In this document: in pieces, positions 8,762-17,340 of the stretch
How the letters are laid out: each line of letters opens with the position of its first letter
Position numbering within the stretch: position 1 is the stretch's first letter
Source: Demequina sp. NBRC 110055
GTDB lineage: Bacteria; Actinomycetota; Actinomycetes; Actinomycetales; Demequinaceae
Reading direction: 5' to 3'
Assembly (NCBI RefSeq): GCF_002090135.1
Contig: NZ_BBRL01000011.1
Span: 1-64,000 of the forward strand
DNA length: 64,000 nt
Made by a program: the position numbers and the translations under genes
The notes under the pieces: generated by a model
Database searches by the model: none
Seen by the model: only the letters and a program-made list of their open reading frames with translations
What the model was told of the DNA's origin: nothing

Positions 8762-10054
8762 TCAGGCGATCGGACCCTGGGTGAGGGTCGCCGTCGCGCT
8801 GTGCTGCTGGCCTGCCGCGTCCGTCCACGAGACATCGACGCTGTCCCCCGGCTCCCTGGTAGTGAGCGCCGCCGTCAGGTCGTCGGCACCGGTGATGTCC
8901 GCACCGTCGAGAGCGGTGATGGTGGCGCCGCGCTCCAGCCCGATGGCCGCAGCCGGCGTGTCCGCGTAGACGCCTAGCACCGTGGCGCCACCCGTCGCGG
9001 TCTGACCGTACTGCGCCGTAGCGCCGATGGCGACGCCCAGCATGGCGGGGTAGCCGATCGTGACGGTGCCGGACTCGTCCCCCGCCTGGATCTGAGCGGC
9101 GATGGCGAGGGCCTCGTCGATGGGTACCGCATAGGCGATGGTGGTCGCCAATCCGCTCGAGGCCGCGGTCGTCATCCCGACCACCTCGCCCTCGTCGTCG
9201 AGCAGGGCTCCGCCGGAGTCACCGCCGACGACATCGGCCTCGAACTCGATCATGGAGTCGAGGGTCTCCCCCGCCACCGCGTACTCGGACGAGGTGGTGA
9301 CGGACGCGTCGAGGTCGGTGATCGCGCCGTCGGCCGCCATCAGGACGCCGCCGCCCTCGGCGTTGCCGACCGCGGTGACCACCTCGCCCACGCTGGCGTC
9401 GTCGTCGTCGATCGTGACGGTGCTCAGCCCGCTCGCGTCATCGAGTTGCAGGAGCGCCACGTCCTCGGTCGCGTCGGTGCCGACCAGGTTCGCCGTGTAC
9501 GTCTCCCCGGTGGAGCCCACGGTGACGGTGATGTCGGTCGCGCCCTCGACGACGTGATTGTTGGTCAGGATCAGTCCGTCGCTGGTGAGGACCATGCCTG
9601 TGCCCGCCGCCTCGGCTGCTTCATAGCCCAGGACGGTGTCGATCATCACGAGCCCGGTGGCCTCGGCGTCGCTTGCGGCCGTCGCCTCGGCCTGCGTCGA
9701 CGCGACGCCCGTCCAGGTCTGCGCGTCGCCGGGCACGGCGGTGACGCCCTGCTGTCCTTGTGCCAGCCACGCCTGGTACCACTCCTGGTAGAGCTCCTCC
9801 CAGTCGGGGCTCGCCTGGTCGCGACCGGCGACCCGGGCCGCAGCCGAGGTGGATCCCTGCGCGGAAGCGACACCCGCAGCGTGAGCCGCCGCGGCATCGG
9901 CCGGCGTTTGTCTGGGCGCCCGCACGATCACGCCGGTGGCGACCGCGCCGACGGCCAAGGCCGCGACCGCCGATGCCGCGAGGGCCTTCCGGGCGCGCCC
10001 GCGACGCCGTGGTGCGGGTGAGGTGGTGGGTCGGTCGTCGACGTGGTCGTCCAT
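8762..10054 (-). CDS. HtrA-like membrane-anchored serine protease with PDZ domain
   Basis: An extracytoplasmic quality-control protease of the S1C (DegP/HtrA) type. Residues 1-23 are a charged cytoplasmic tail, 24-46 a membrane anchor, then a linker to about 125. The trypsin-like domain has the triad His167 (LTNNHVV), Asp198 (EDVALLQL) and Ser280 (GGDSGGAL). A PDZ domain covers roughly 330-420 (GVYADTPAAAIGLERGATI). The start has an AGGAGG ribosome site 5 nt before ATG, but that site is locked in a stem (10060-10108), suggesting translational control. It follows the SNF2 gene by 69 nt on the same strand. Confidence 0.93.
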   Translation of the reverse strand: MDDHVDDRPTTSPAPRRRGRARKALAASAVAALAVGAVATGVIVRAPRQTPADAAAAHAAGVASAQGSTSAAARVAGRDQASPDWEELYQEWYQAWLAQGQQGVTAVPGDAQTWTGVASTQAEATAASDAEATGLVMIDTVLGYEAAEAAGTGMVLTSDGLILTNNHVVEGATDITVTVGSTGETYTANLVGTDATEDVALLQLDDASGLSTVTIDDDDASVGEVVTAVGNAEGGGVLMAADGAITDLDASVTTSSEYAVAGETLDSMIEFEADVVGGDSGGALLDDEGEVVGMTTAASSGLATTIAYAVPIDEALAIAAQIQAGDESGTVTIGYPAMLGVAIGATAQYGQTATGGATVLGVYADTPAAAIGLERGATITALDGADITGADDLTAALTTREPGDSVDVSWTDAAGQQHSATATLTQGPIA

Positions 10055-10059
10055 GGCAT

Positions 10060-10108
10060 CCTCCTGGCTGGTGTCCTGGTCTCTAGTTCAGGACGCCCAG
10101 CCGGGAGG
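10060..10108 (-). promoter_or_regulatory. Hairpin sequestering the htrA ribosome binding site
   Basis: In the direction of the htrA transcript the first arm (10108-10089) pairs with the second (10078-10060), with one mismatch and one bulge over about 18 bp, around a loop of about ten nt. The second arm ends in AGGAGG, the only Shine-Dalgarno sequence of the protease gene, five nt before its ATG. It may act as a translational switch such as an RNA thermometer, or as a terminator for the upstream SNF2 gene, although no T-run follows. Confidence 0.6.
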
Positions 10109-10123
10109 CGGCAGGGAGAATGC

Positions 10124-12331
10124 TCAGAAGTGGCTCAGAGTGGTGGCCTCGTCCGCTTGGAGGGCGTCGACCAGCAGGCCGACAAGGGCCTCCATCTGGA
10201 CGTCGACCTGGCTGGTCACCTCGTCCTCCGCGGCGCCGTCCAGGGCTCGCGCGGCAAGTCCAGACTTGCTGTCGATGAGTTCGGCGATGCGCGAGTCGAT
10301 GGTCTGAGCGGCAAGAATGCGCCACGCCGTGACCGGCTCGGATTGGCCGATGCGGTGGATGCGGTCGATCGCCTGCGTCTGTTCCGCATCGGTCCAGGAC
10401 AGCTCCGCGAGGACCAGGTTGGAGGCGACCTGAAGGTTCACGCCCACGCCCGCCGACATCAGCGAGCAGACGATGACGGAGACCTCGGGGTCCTCGGTGA
10501 ACGCCTTGATGCTCGCCTCTCGCGCCTTGGCGCTCTGGTCGCCGCGCAGCGTCACGAACCGGATGCCACGCTCGGTGAAGACCTGCTGTGCCTCGTCCAT
10601 GACGTCGATGTGCTTGGCGAAGAACACCACCTTGCCCGCGTGGTGCACCAATTGGGCCGTGTAGTCCGCGGCGAGAGACGCCTTCGCCTGGCCAATGCGC
10701 CGCACCATCGAGAACACGTTCTCGCCGAGCTTCTTGTCGCTCGAGTCCTTGAGTTCCGCGGCCGCGATGCGCCGCGCGAGATCGAGGTCGATGCCGTCGG
10801 TGAGGTCTGTGTGAGTGCCGGTCGACTCGGGTCGGGCCGCGAGCGCGCGGCGGTATTGCTCGACCATACGCGCAGCGAGGGCGGTCTCGGCGGCGCGAAT
10901 GGAGCGCCCCTCCGGGCCGTCGAGTTCGACCGCGAGGTCGGCGACGCGGCGCGCAGGAATGTCCGCCGCCACGTCGACCTTTCGGCGGCGCACGATGCCC
11001 TGGGACACCACCGCGGCGCGGGCCGCCGCGTAGAAGCCGCGGTCCGTGGGGATCAGCCCCGTCTCTTCGAGCGCGTTGATAAGCGAGCCCAGCGGCTTGT
11101 CCGCGTCGATCCACCCGAGGAACTCCCAGATGGCACGGAAGTCGTCGACATCGTTGATGAGCGGTGTGCCGGTGAGGGCCATGAGGAGGGGGCGGGGGGT
11201 GCGCTTGCGGATGCGGTCGGCCAGGCCAAGGACGTGCTGGGAACGCTGCGAGGTCTTGTTCTTGATGAAGTGCGCCTCGTCGACCACCATGCCGCGGAAG
11301 CCGTGGTCGGCAAACCAGCCGACGTGACGGTCGAGCACCGCATAGTTGACGATGATGACGTCGGCGAAGGCGTCGACCTCGTCACCGTCGCCGTGGACGA
11401 CCGTGGCCGTGCGGTGCGGGGTCCACAGCGAGACCTCGCGCGCCCAGTTCATCTTGACGACGTTGGGGGCGACCACGAGCAGGGGGTACGCGTCGGCTGC
11501 CTCGGCCGCCATGAGCGCCTGCGCTGTCTTGCCCAGGCCGGGCTCGTCGGCCAACAGGAATGTGCGGTGACCGGCCGCGGCCGCGGCAACGAGCTGTTCC
11601 TGGTGCGGCATGAGGGCGCGGCCACCCGGTGCGCGCAGCGGCGCGGGCAGGGTGTCGCCGTCGGGAAGTTCCATACAGGCGCGCGCACCCGGTGCGTCGC
11701 GCTCGAATGCATGGAACAGGGGGTCGAGCAGTTCCCAGCCGGCGAGCCGGCGCGGACGTGCCTGGGCGCGTTCGCGCGCGGCGGTGAAATCGGGCGCGAG
11801 GAAGGGGTTGGCGAGCTGGCGTGACAGCGCCGACTGCGGCATGACCTGCTTCGACGTGTCGGCCTTGGGTGCGGACGCCTCCCGTGCCACGGGCTCGTCG
11901 GACGCCTCGCGGCCCGCCTTGGCGAGCAGGTTCTCCTTGTATTCGCGAGCCGTCGAGCTCACCCGGGTGTCCTCGGCCAACAAAATGAGCAGCGAGGTGT
12001 CGCGCACGGCGACCTTCGCGAGGATGGTCGCGAGGCCGTCCAAGCGCTTGATGGCCTGCTCCCGCTGTGCCGGCGTCAGGGTGGCGTCGGCGTTGACCGC
12101 GGCGCGCTCCTCACGGATCAGCAGCGCTGCCACCTGAAACTTGGTGCGCAGGGAGGCGCGGGTGGGCGGGCGCTGGACGGCGCGGTCGATCTCGCGCGCA
12201 ACGCTCGCGAGGACCTCGAGCAGATCCTTCGGTGTCGCGGGTCCGGTGGACCGGCCTCGCGTCGTTGTACGCCGACTGCCGGCGCCCCCGCGCGCTCGGC
12301 CGGACCGGCGCTGCTGCTCGGGTCGTGCCAT
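10124..12331 (-). CDS. SNF2-type DNA helicase/ATPase
   Basis: A 735-residue Swi2/Snf2 ATPase that likely remodels or translocates on duplex DNA. Helicase motifs are Walker A DEPGLGKT (262-269), DEAH (351-354), motif III LTGTPL (about 382-387), and the C-terminal lobe with VVFFAKHIDVMDEAQQVF and motif VI QAIDRIHRIGQ near residue 650. The first 200 residues are an Arg/Ala-rich, probably partly disordered and helical region of unknown role. The start follows GAGGAGG. It lies just downstream of rnpB and upstream of htrA. Confidence 0.9.
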   Translation of the reverse strand: MARPEQQRRSGRARGGAGSRRTTTRGRSTGPATPKDLLEVLASVAREIDRAVQRPPTRASLRTKFQVAALLIREERAAVNADATLTPAQREQAIKRLDGLATILAKVAVRDTSLLILLAEDTRVSSTAREYKENLLAKAGREASDEPVAREASAPKADTSKQVMPQSALSRQLANPFLAPDFTAARERAQARPRRLAGWELLDPLFHAFERDAPGARACMELPDGDTLPAPLRAPGGRALMPHQEQLVAAAAAGHRTFLLADEPGLGKTAQALMAAEAADAYPLLVVAPNVVKMNWAREVSLWTPHRTATVVHGDGDEVDAFADVIIVNYAVLDRHVGWFADHGFRGMVVDEAHFIKNKTSQRSQHVLGLADRIRKRTPRPLLMALTGTPLINDVDDFRAIWEFLGWIDADKPLGSLINALEETGLIPTDRGFYAAARAAVVSQGIVRRRKVDVAADIPARRVADLAVELDGPEGRSIRAAETALAARMVEQYRRALAARPESTGTHTDLTDGIDLDLARRIAAAELKDSSDKKLGENVFSMVRRIGQAKASLAADYTAQLVHHAGKVVFFAKHIDVMDEAQQVFTERGIRFVTLRGDQSAKAREASIKAFTEDPEVSVIVCSLMSAGVGVNLQVASNLVLAELSWTDAEQTQAIDRIHRIGQSEPVTAWRILAAQTIDSRIAELIDSKSGLAARALDGAAEDEVTSQVDVQMEALVGLLVDALQADEATTLSHF

Positions 12332-12359
12332 CTCGCCTCCTCGACGATGTCTTCACCTG

Positions 12360-12387
12360 TCCGGGCGTCCACCGTGGGTCCGCCCGG
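12360..12387 (-). terminator. Hairpin downstream of rnpB
   Basis: CCGGGCG pairs with CGCCCGG around a short loop immediately 3' of the RNase P RNA. No T-run follows, so termination is inferred from position only. Confidence 0.4.
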
Positions 12388-12390
12388 GGT

Positions 12391-12772
12391 GCGGATGAGT
12401 TGGCCGGTACGCCGGGTTCTGTCGGGTGCGCGCGTTACCGCCTCGCACCGGGCGACCATCCATCTAGGCCCTGGATTGCTCCAGGGCTCCAGCGACCTAC
12501 CCGAGAGCATCGGGCGGGCAGCCCTCAAGCGCTCTCTGTCTGGCCTTGCTCCGGGTGGGGTTTACCATGCCGCTTCCGTCGCCGGTCGCGCGGTGAGCTC
12601 TTACCTCACCCTTTCACCCTTACCTCCGGCCGAGGCCGAAGGCGGTCTACTCTCTGTGGCACTGTCCCGCGGGTCACCCCGGGTGGCCGTTAGCCATCAC
12701 CCTGCCCTGCGGAGCCCGGACGTTCCTCGGAACCCTGACGGGTCACGCGGCCGCCTGGCCAACTCATCCGCG
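12391..12772 (-). ncRNA. rnpB: RNase P RNA, type A
   Basis: Catalytic RNA that trims the 5' ends of tRNA precursors. The two ends form the P1 helix: GCGGATGAGTTGGCC at the 5' end (plus-strand 12757-12771) pairs with GGCCAACTCATCCGC at the 3' end (12391-12405). The universally conserved core is readable on the minus strand, including the GAGGAACGTCCGGGCTC stretch near 12705-12735 and the GAACCCGGCGTACCGGCC 3' segment near 12403-12420. The ACAGAGAGTAGACCGCC segment of actinobacterial rnpB is at about 12640-12660. Ends are placed by the P1 pairing and could shift by a few nt. Confidence 0.95.
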
Positions 12773-12867
12773 CACCCACCTTACCGCGACTGCCCTGCTG
12801 TGGGCAGCATTGACGTGCGCACCTGTGCGGCATGGGGCTCACCCACACAGCGCCTACCCTGGTGGAC

Positions 12868-13620
12868 GTGCTGATCCTGCTCCCTCCGTCCGAAGGCAAG
12901 ACCGCCCCCACCGACGGGTCTCCCGTCGACGTCGCCGCCCTGAGCCATCCCGCCCTGGCCCCCGCGCGTGAGCGGGTCGGCAACGCTTTGGCCAAGGTCA
13001 GCGGACAGCGCAACGCGTTCGACGTCCTCGACGTCGGCCCCAGTCTGGGCGCCGAGGTCGAGCGCAACCGCACTCTGTGGGACAACCCCGCCGACATCGC
13101 CGCACGGGTCTACACGGGGGTGCTGTACGAGGCCGCGGGTGCCTCGGCGTGGGGCGGCGCGGACCTTGCGCTGGCCGCCGAGCGGATCCGGATTGTGTCG
13201 GCGCTCTGGGGCGCCGTCTCCCCCGCCGACCGCATCCCCGCGTACCGGCTGTCGATGTCGACCAGCCTGGGCCGCATCGGCGCCCTCGCGTCGTTCTGGC
13301 GCCAGCACCTCGCGACCGAGTTGTCTCACCTCGCCGGCGAGGGACTCATCGTCGACTGCCGCTCGTCGTCCTATGTGGCCGCGTGGCGGCCGACCGGCCA
13401 TGCGTCCGTCATGGTTCGCGTCGAGCGAGAGATGCATGGGAAGCGGACGGTCGTGAGCCACATGGCGAAGCACACGCGCGGCCTGCTCGCCGGAGTGCTC
13501 GCCACGACGGACGAGGCTCCCGAGTCCGGCGCCGACCTCGCCGACGTGGCTCGCGCCCTGCCCGGCTGCATCGACATCGCGCTGACCGATGCCGAGCTCA
13601 CCATCGTGATCGCGAGCTGA
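12868..13620 (+). CDS. yaaA: Peroxide stress protein YaaA (DUF328)
   Basis: A 250-residue protein of the YaaA/UPF0246 family, which lowers free iron and limits DNA damage during hydrogen peroxide stress. Family landmarks include LPPSEGKT at the N-terminus, YTGVLYEAAG, IVSALWGAVSPADRIPAYRLSM, DCRSSSYVAAW and MAKHTRGLLAG. The GTG start lies 7 nt after TACCCT, a leaderless arrangement; the 12-residue upstream extension is not family-like. It is divergent from rnpB with a short shared promoter region. Confidence 0.92.
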   Translation: MLILLPPSEGKTAPTDGSPVDVAALSHPALAPARERVGNALAKVSGQRNAFDVLDVGPSLGAEVERNRTLWDNPADIAARVYTGVLYEAAGASAWGGADLALAAERIRIVSALWGAVSPADRIPAYRLSMSTSLGRIGALASFWRQHLATELSHLAGEGLIVDCRSSSYVAAWRPTGHASVMVRVEREMHGKRTVVSHMAKHTRGLLAGVLATTDEAPESGADLADVARALPGCIDIALTDAELTIVIAS

Positions 13621-13627
13621 GACGCCG

Positions 13628-14413
13628 CTAGTGCGTCGGCACCCCGAAGGCCAGCAGGTGACGCTCGGCGATCGTGCCGTCCTCGCGTACCCGCAGCTGG
13701 AGCAGCGTCAGTGACGCCGGCTGGGGCCACATGCGCGCCCAGCCATGCACGGGCATGCCCAGTGAGATCGCCACGGCCGTCTTGATCGCGACCGCATGCG
13801 AGGCCACGGCCCACGCGCGGGCGTCGTCGCTCCCCTCGGCGCACAGGGACGCGTGCTGACGCGCGGCGTCCTCGATGAAGGCATTCATTCTCAGGCCCAC
13901 GTCATGCAGCGACTCGCCTCCGGGGGCGCGGTGGTCGCCCAGTCCCCACAGGCGCATGTTCTCGGGCTCTCGTCGCGTGATCTCCGCGCCCGTGAGTCCC
14001 TCCCAGTCGCCGAAGTGCACCTCGCGCACGCGCTCCTCGGTCTCGACGTGCGCGCCCACGCGCCGGCCGATCGCGCCACCGGTCTCCTGGGTACGCGTCA
14101 TCGGCGAGGCGAACACGCGGCTGACGTGCGGCACGCGGTCCCAGTCCTTGCGGCCGATGCGGTAGACGGCATCGGCCGCCTTCGCCGCCTGGACACGGCC
14201 GGCGGAGTTAAGCGACGGCCCGACCTCGCCCGAGCCGGACAGCGCGTGAGTGACGGTCATGTCGGTGACGCCGTGGCGCACGAGCACCAAGGTCAGCGGG
14301 CTGACGAAGCCCTCCTGACCGAGGTCGTACAGCGAGGCGCCGCGAGCGGGCTCGGGCGCGACGTCTGAACCCGTCTCGTGGGTGTCTCCCGATGCGGCGG
14401 ACGGAGAGGTCAT
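13628..14413 (-). CDS. Histidine phosphatase (phosphoglycerate mutase-like)
   Basis: A 261-residue enzyme of the histidine phosphatase clan. The phospho-accepting His is in LVLVRHGVTDMT (about residues 41-52), the second catalytic set in FASPMTRTQETG and VHFGDWEGLTG, and the distal His in VASHAVAIKTA. These are the features of the broad-specificity phosphatase/phosphoglycerate mutase-like group, and the MSMEG_4193-type proteins found beside the zinc-ribbon protein in actinobacteria. The start codon is 2 nt after the stop of the zinc-ribbon gene, so the two form an operon. Confidence 0.88.
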   Translation of the reverse strand: MTSPSAASGDTHETGSDVAPEPARGASLYDLGQEGFVSPLTLVLVRHGVTDMTVTHALSGSGEVGPSLNSAGRVQAAKAADAVYRIGRKDWDRVPHVSRVFASPMTRTQETGGAIGRRVGAHVETEERVREVHFGDWEGLTGAEITRREPENMRLWGLGDHRAPGGESLHDVGLRMNAFIEDAARQHASLCAEGSDDARAWAVASHAVAIKTAVAISLGMPVHGWARMWPQPASLTLLQLRVREDGTIAERHLLAFGVPTH

Positions 14414-14415
14414 GC

Positions 14416-15153
14416 CTAGGCGTCCGCCTTCCGCACCAGGATCCTTCCGCATTCCTCGCAACGCACGATGGCGTCGGGGGCGGCCGACTCGATGGCACGC
14501 AGATCCGCGGGGTTGAGCGTCATATGGCAGCCCAGGCATGTCGAGCCGCGCAGCCCCGCCGCGCCCACGCCGCCGTGGTGCGCGCGGAGCTTCTCGTACA
14601 GCGCCATCAGCGTCTCGTCGAGTCCCTCGGCTGCGAGCGCGCGCTCGGCCTCGATATCGCCGATCTCGGCGTCGATCGCCGCGATCTGCTCGTCGCGCTC
14701 GGCGCTCAGGCGCGTGATGTCCGCGGCAATGGCGTCGCGCTGGGCACGCGCCTCGTCGTGCAGCTTCTCGGCTGCCTCGAGCCGCTCCATGGCCTCAATT
14801 TCCACGTCCTCGAGGGCACTTTGGCGGCGCGCCAGCACCTCGAGCTCGCTTTGCAGTGCCTGGAGGTCCTTCGCGGAGCCTTGGCCGGACTCGAGGCGGC
14901 CGCGGTCGCGGTCGGCCCTGAGGCGCACCGCCTGCACGTCGTCCTCCGCCTTCGTCACCTCGCGGCGCAGGTCCGAGACTTCGGTGCCGCGCGCGACGGC
15001 GTCCTCCTCGAGGTCGGCGGCGCGGCCCGAGAGCTCGCGAATCTGTTCGGTGACGGGCAGGGTGTCGCGACGGTGGCGAGCCTGCTGCAGGCGCAGGTCC
15101 GCGTCCTGGACGTCAAGCAGTCGCAGCTGGTCGGCGGCGGGTGCGGTAGGCAC
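14416..15153 (-). CDS. Coiled-coil protein with C4-type zinc ribbon
   Basis: A 245-residue protein with a long Glu/Arg/Ala-rich coiled coil (about residues 12-190) and a C-terminal C4 zinc ribbon, CLGC at about 205 and CEEC at about 235. The family is conserved in actinobacteria and Bdellovibrio and thought to bind nucleic acid or tRNA, but its role is not settled. The GTG start has an AAGGAG ribosome site. It lies between the Nif3-like and phosphatase genes with gaps of 15 and 2 nt, a conserved three-gene cluster. Confidence 0.9.
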   Translation of the reverse strand: MPTAPAADQLRLLDVQDADLRLQQARHRRDTLPVTEQIRELSGRAADLEEDAVARGTEVSDLRREVTKAEDDVQAVRLRADRDRGRLESGQGSAKDLQALQSELEVLARRQSALEDVEIEAMERLEAAEKLHDEARAQRDAIAADITRLSAERDEQIAAIDAEIGDIEAERALAAEGLDETLMALYEKLRAHHGGVGAAGLRGSTCLGCHMTLNPADLRAIESAAPDAIVRCEECGRILVRKADA

Positions 15154-15168
15154 GGGTGAGGCTCCTTG

Positions 15169-16008
15169 TCACGCGGACGCGTCACTCGCCGGTGAGGCGA
15201 AGTGCGCGGTCCAGGGGTCGGTGTTGAGGGTGGACACGATCGTGTCGACGCCCGCGGCGTCGGCGACGTGCTCGGCGGCGGCGGTCAGCCACGCCCACTC
15301 TGAGGCGTAGTGTGCCACGTCCACGAGGAACGGCCGGCCGTCGCCTAGGTCGGCGAGCTCGCGCGCGTCCGACGCGGGGTGGTGGCGCAGGTCAGCCGTG
15401 ACGTAGACGTCTGCCCTGGCGGCCTTGGCATCGGCCAGGAATGCGTCGCCCGATCCTCCGCAGACGGCCACCGACGTGACGAGCGCATCGAGGTCGCCGG
15501 CCACGCGCACGCCGTGCGCCGTGGCGGGCAGCTTCTTCGCGACGATCTGTGCGAACTCCCCCAAGGTGAGCGGCCCGCCCAGGATGCCGATGCGTCCGGT
15601 GCCCTGGGTGGCATCGGCCGACGACGGGATGAGGGGCACAGTCGAGCGCACCCCAAGCGCCTCCGCGAGCGCCTCGGCGACCCCGCCCGAGGCGTGGTCG
15701 GCGTTGGTGTGCGCATTGAACAGGCCGATGCCGTGGGCGATGAGTTGGTGCACCACCGCCCCCTTCGAGGTCGTCACCGGCAACTGCTTCGCGCCGCGCA
15801 GCAAGAGCGGGTGGTGCGTCACGATCAGGTCCGCATCGACGTCGATCGCCTCCTGCACCACGGCGAGCGTGGGATCGACAGCGAAGAGGATGCGTCGCAC
15901 GCGCGCCGTCGGGTCGCCGACCGTGAGGCCGTTGACGTCCCATTCCTCGGCGAGCGACGGGGGAAACCTGGCGTCGAGGATCTCGACGATATCTGCGACG
16001 GTGGGCAT
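15169..16008 (-). CDS. Nif3-like dinuclear metal-centre protein (GTP cyclohydrolase 1 type 2 family)
   Basis: A 279-residue member of the NIF3/YbgI family, which form toroid hexamers with two metal ions. Metal ligands are visible as His-His in VTHHPLLLRG, His in NAHTNADHASGG, and His/Glu in VDVAHYASEW. Biochemical role is unsettled; some members act in GTP or NAD metabolism or metal handling. The ATG at 16008 follows TAGCGT by 7 nt (minus strand). The promoter overlaps the end of the upstream K+ channel gene 10 nt away. Confidence 0.9.
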   Translation of the reverse strand: MPTVADIVEILDARFPPSLAEEWDVNGLTVGDPTARVRRILFAVDPTLAVVQEAIDVDADLIVTHHPLLLRGAKQLPVTTSKGAVVHQLIAHGIGLFNAHTNADHASGGVAEALAEALGVRSTVPLIPSSADATQGTGRIGILGGPLTLGEFAQIVAKKLPATAHGVRVAGDLDALVTSVAVCGGSGDAFLADAKAARADVYVTADLRHHPASDARELADLGDGRPFLVDVAHYASEWAWLTAAAEHVADAAGVDTIVSTLNTDPWTAHFASPASDASA

Positions 16009-16018
16009 GGCCCTCACG

Positions 16019-16789
16019 CTACTGGGGTTTGACGCCAGGTGAATGCTCAGACTTCTCGAGCGCGGCCGTGAGTCGGTCGATCTTGCCTTCGAGTTCGGAG
16101 ATCCGAGCCTGGACCTCCTCGTGCCGCGTGACCTCGCGAGCCTCGTCCTCCCGCTCGTCGGCGCCGCTCGTCAGGGCCACGAACCACGCCGCCACCGAGG
16201 CCGTCACGACACCGATGAGGGCGATGCCGACGAGCATCATCATGACGGCGATCACGCGGCCCTCGACGGACACGGGCGAGTAGTCGCCGTAGCCCACGGT
16301 CGTGACCGTGACGAAGGCCCACCACAGGGCGTCGCCAAACGTATTGATCGCGGAGTCGGTCACCTCGCGCTCCGCCGCGAGCACGGCGACCGAGCCGATC
16401 CACAGCAGGAGCACCACCGACAGCACGACGGCCTGCATGGTCTTCATGCGGCCTCGTGCCGTCGCGAACGCCGTGGCCTGCGTGAAGGCGGTGAGCACCT
16501 TCAGGGGGCGTGCCGCGGGAACGAGGACGGCGATGACGTCGATGGGGTGGGTCCACAGGAACCGCCACGACTTCTTCGAGATGATGGTGCGGATGATGAG
16601 GTCGGCCAGGAAAATGGCCCAGATGACGCCCTGGACCGTCAGCATCGTGGCGCGCACGGCGCCGGGCAGCGAGTGGAAGAAGATGATGCGACCGGACCAC
16701 ACGCACAGGAAGATCAGGGCGAGGGCCGCCATGGGGGCATCGGTCTTCTGGGCGTAGGCGTCGTACTTGTCGCCCATCGGCTCGGCCAT
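16019..16789 (-). CDS. Voltage-gated-like potassium channel
   Basis: A 256-residue ion channel subunit. Four hydrophobic segments come before residue 135, then the pore loop with the K+ selectivity filter TVGYGD (164-169), a final pore helix, and a C-terminal coiled coil (about 215-250, EEVQARISELEGKIDRL) that probably drives tetramerisation. The S4-like segment (LKVLTAFTQATAFATARGRMK) has few regular arginines, so voltage sensing is doubtful. No RCK domain is present. Located downstream of tRNA-Val on the same strand. Confidence 0.9.
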   Translation of the reverse strand: MAEPMGDKYDAYAQKTDAPMAALALIFLCVWSGRIIFFHSLPGAVRATMLTVQGVIWAIFLADLIIRTIISKKSWRFLWTHPIDVIAVLVPAARPLKVLTAFTQATAFATARGRMKTMQAVVLSVVLLLWIGSVAVLAAEREVTDSAINTFGDALWWAFVTVTTVGYGDYSPVSVEGRVIAVMMMLVGIALIGVVTASVAAWFVALTSGADEREDEAREVTRHEEVQARISELEGKIDRLTAALEKSEHSPGVKPQ

Positions 16790-16902
16790 CGCGGCGTTTC
16801 CCTTCGGTCGCGGACAGGTGCCTCACGCCATCGTACTGACGGCCGATGCTGTGACTGGGGAGCGCTCGCCGCTCGCTTGGGAGCGGGGCGGGGTGACGGG
16901 AG

Positions 16903-16976
16903 TGGGCCCTGCCGGACTCGAACCGACGACACCTGCGGTGTAAACGCAGTGCTCTAACCAACTGAGCTAAGGGCCC
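16903..16976 (-). tRNA. tRNA-Val (anticodon UAC)
   Basis: Minus-strand cloverleaf of 74 nt. The acceptor stem GGGCCCT pairs with AGGGCCC, followed by discriminator A. The D arm is TAGCTCAGTTGGTTAGAGCA. The anticodon stem CTGCG/CGCAG encloses TTTACAC with anticodon TAC, and the T arm contains GGTTCGAGTCC. CCA is not encoded. Confidence 0.97.
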
Positions 16977-17057
16977 TGGAGTGACCATTGTGGCGCATCA
17001 CGGCGCGGACGATGTCACACCCCAGTGCGACAGTGCTGTCAGATGAAAGGAGCCGTG

Positions 17058-17330
17058 ATGACAGCCACCGCGACGACACCGACTACCGCGATACGCCCGC
17101 GCTGGAGCACCCCAGGTGACGCGCCGCACCCCGTCGCTACCGAGCAGGACATGGCCATGCGCGTCGCACGGCTCGCCATGCCCGGCAGTGGGGCGACCGT
17201 CACCCGCCCGGGCGGCGCCTATGAGGTGCGCCGCGTGCCGGGCGGGTGGGTCGTCGAACGCGAGGGCGCATCGCAGCGTTTCCGCCGTGGGGCGGAGGCC
17301 GCCCGCGCCCTGTGGGAGTGGCGCGTGTGA
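17058..17330 (+). CDS. Small hypothetical protein
   Basis: A 90-residue protein with a low-complexity Thr/Ala N-terminus and a compact C-terminal part (GATVTRPGGAYEVRRVPGGWVVEREG) that looks like two short beta strands, perhaps a small DNA- or ligand-binding fold. The ATG at 17058 follows an AAAGGAG ribosome site at 5 nt. Not recognised as any named family. It is convergent with the peroxiredoxin gene. Confidence 0.6.
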   Translation: MTATATTPTTAIRPRWSTPGDAPHPVATEQDMAMRVARLAMPGSGATVTRPGGAYEVRRVPGGWVVEREGASQRFRRGAEAARALWEWRV

Positions 17331-17340
17331 CCGTGACGCG

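Noticed and set aside
10043-11824. A 593-codon plus-strand frame
   Set aside because: Lies antisense to the SNF2 gene, which has all helicase motifs. The plus-strand product is Arg/Gly/Ala-rich without any domain.
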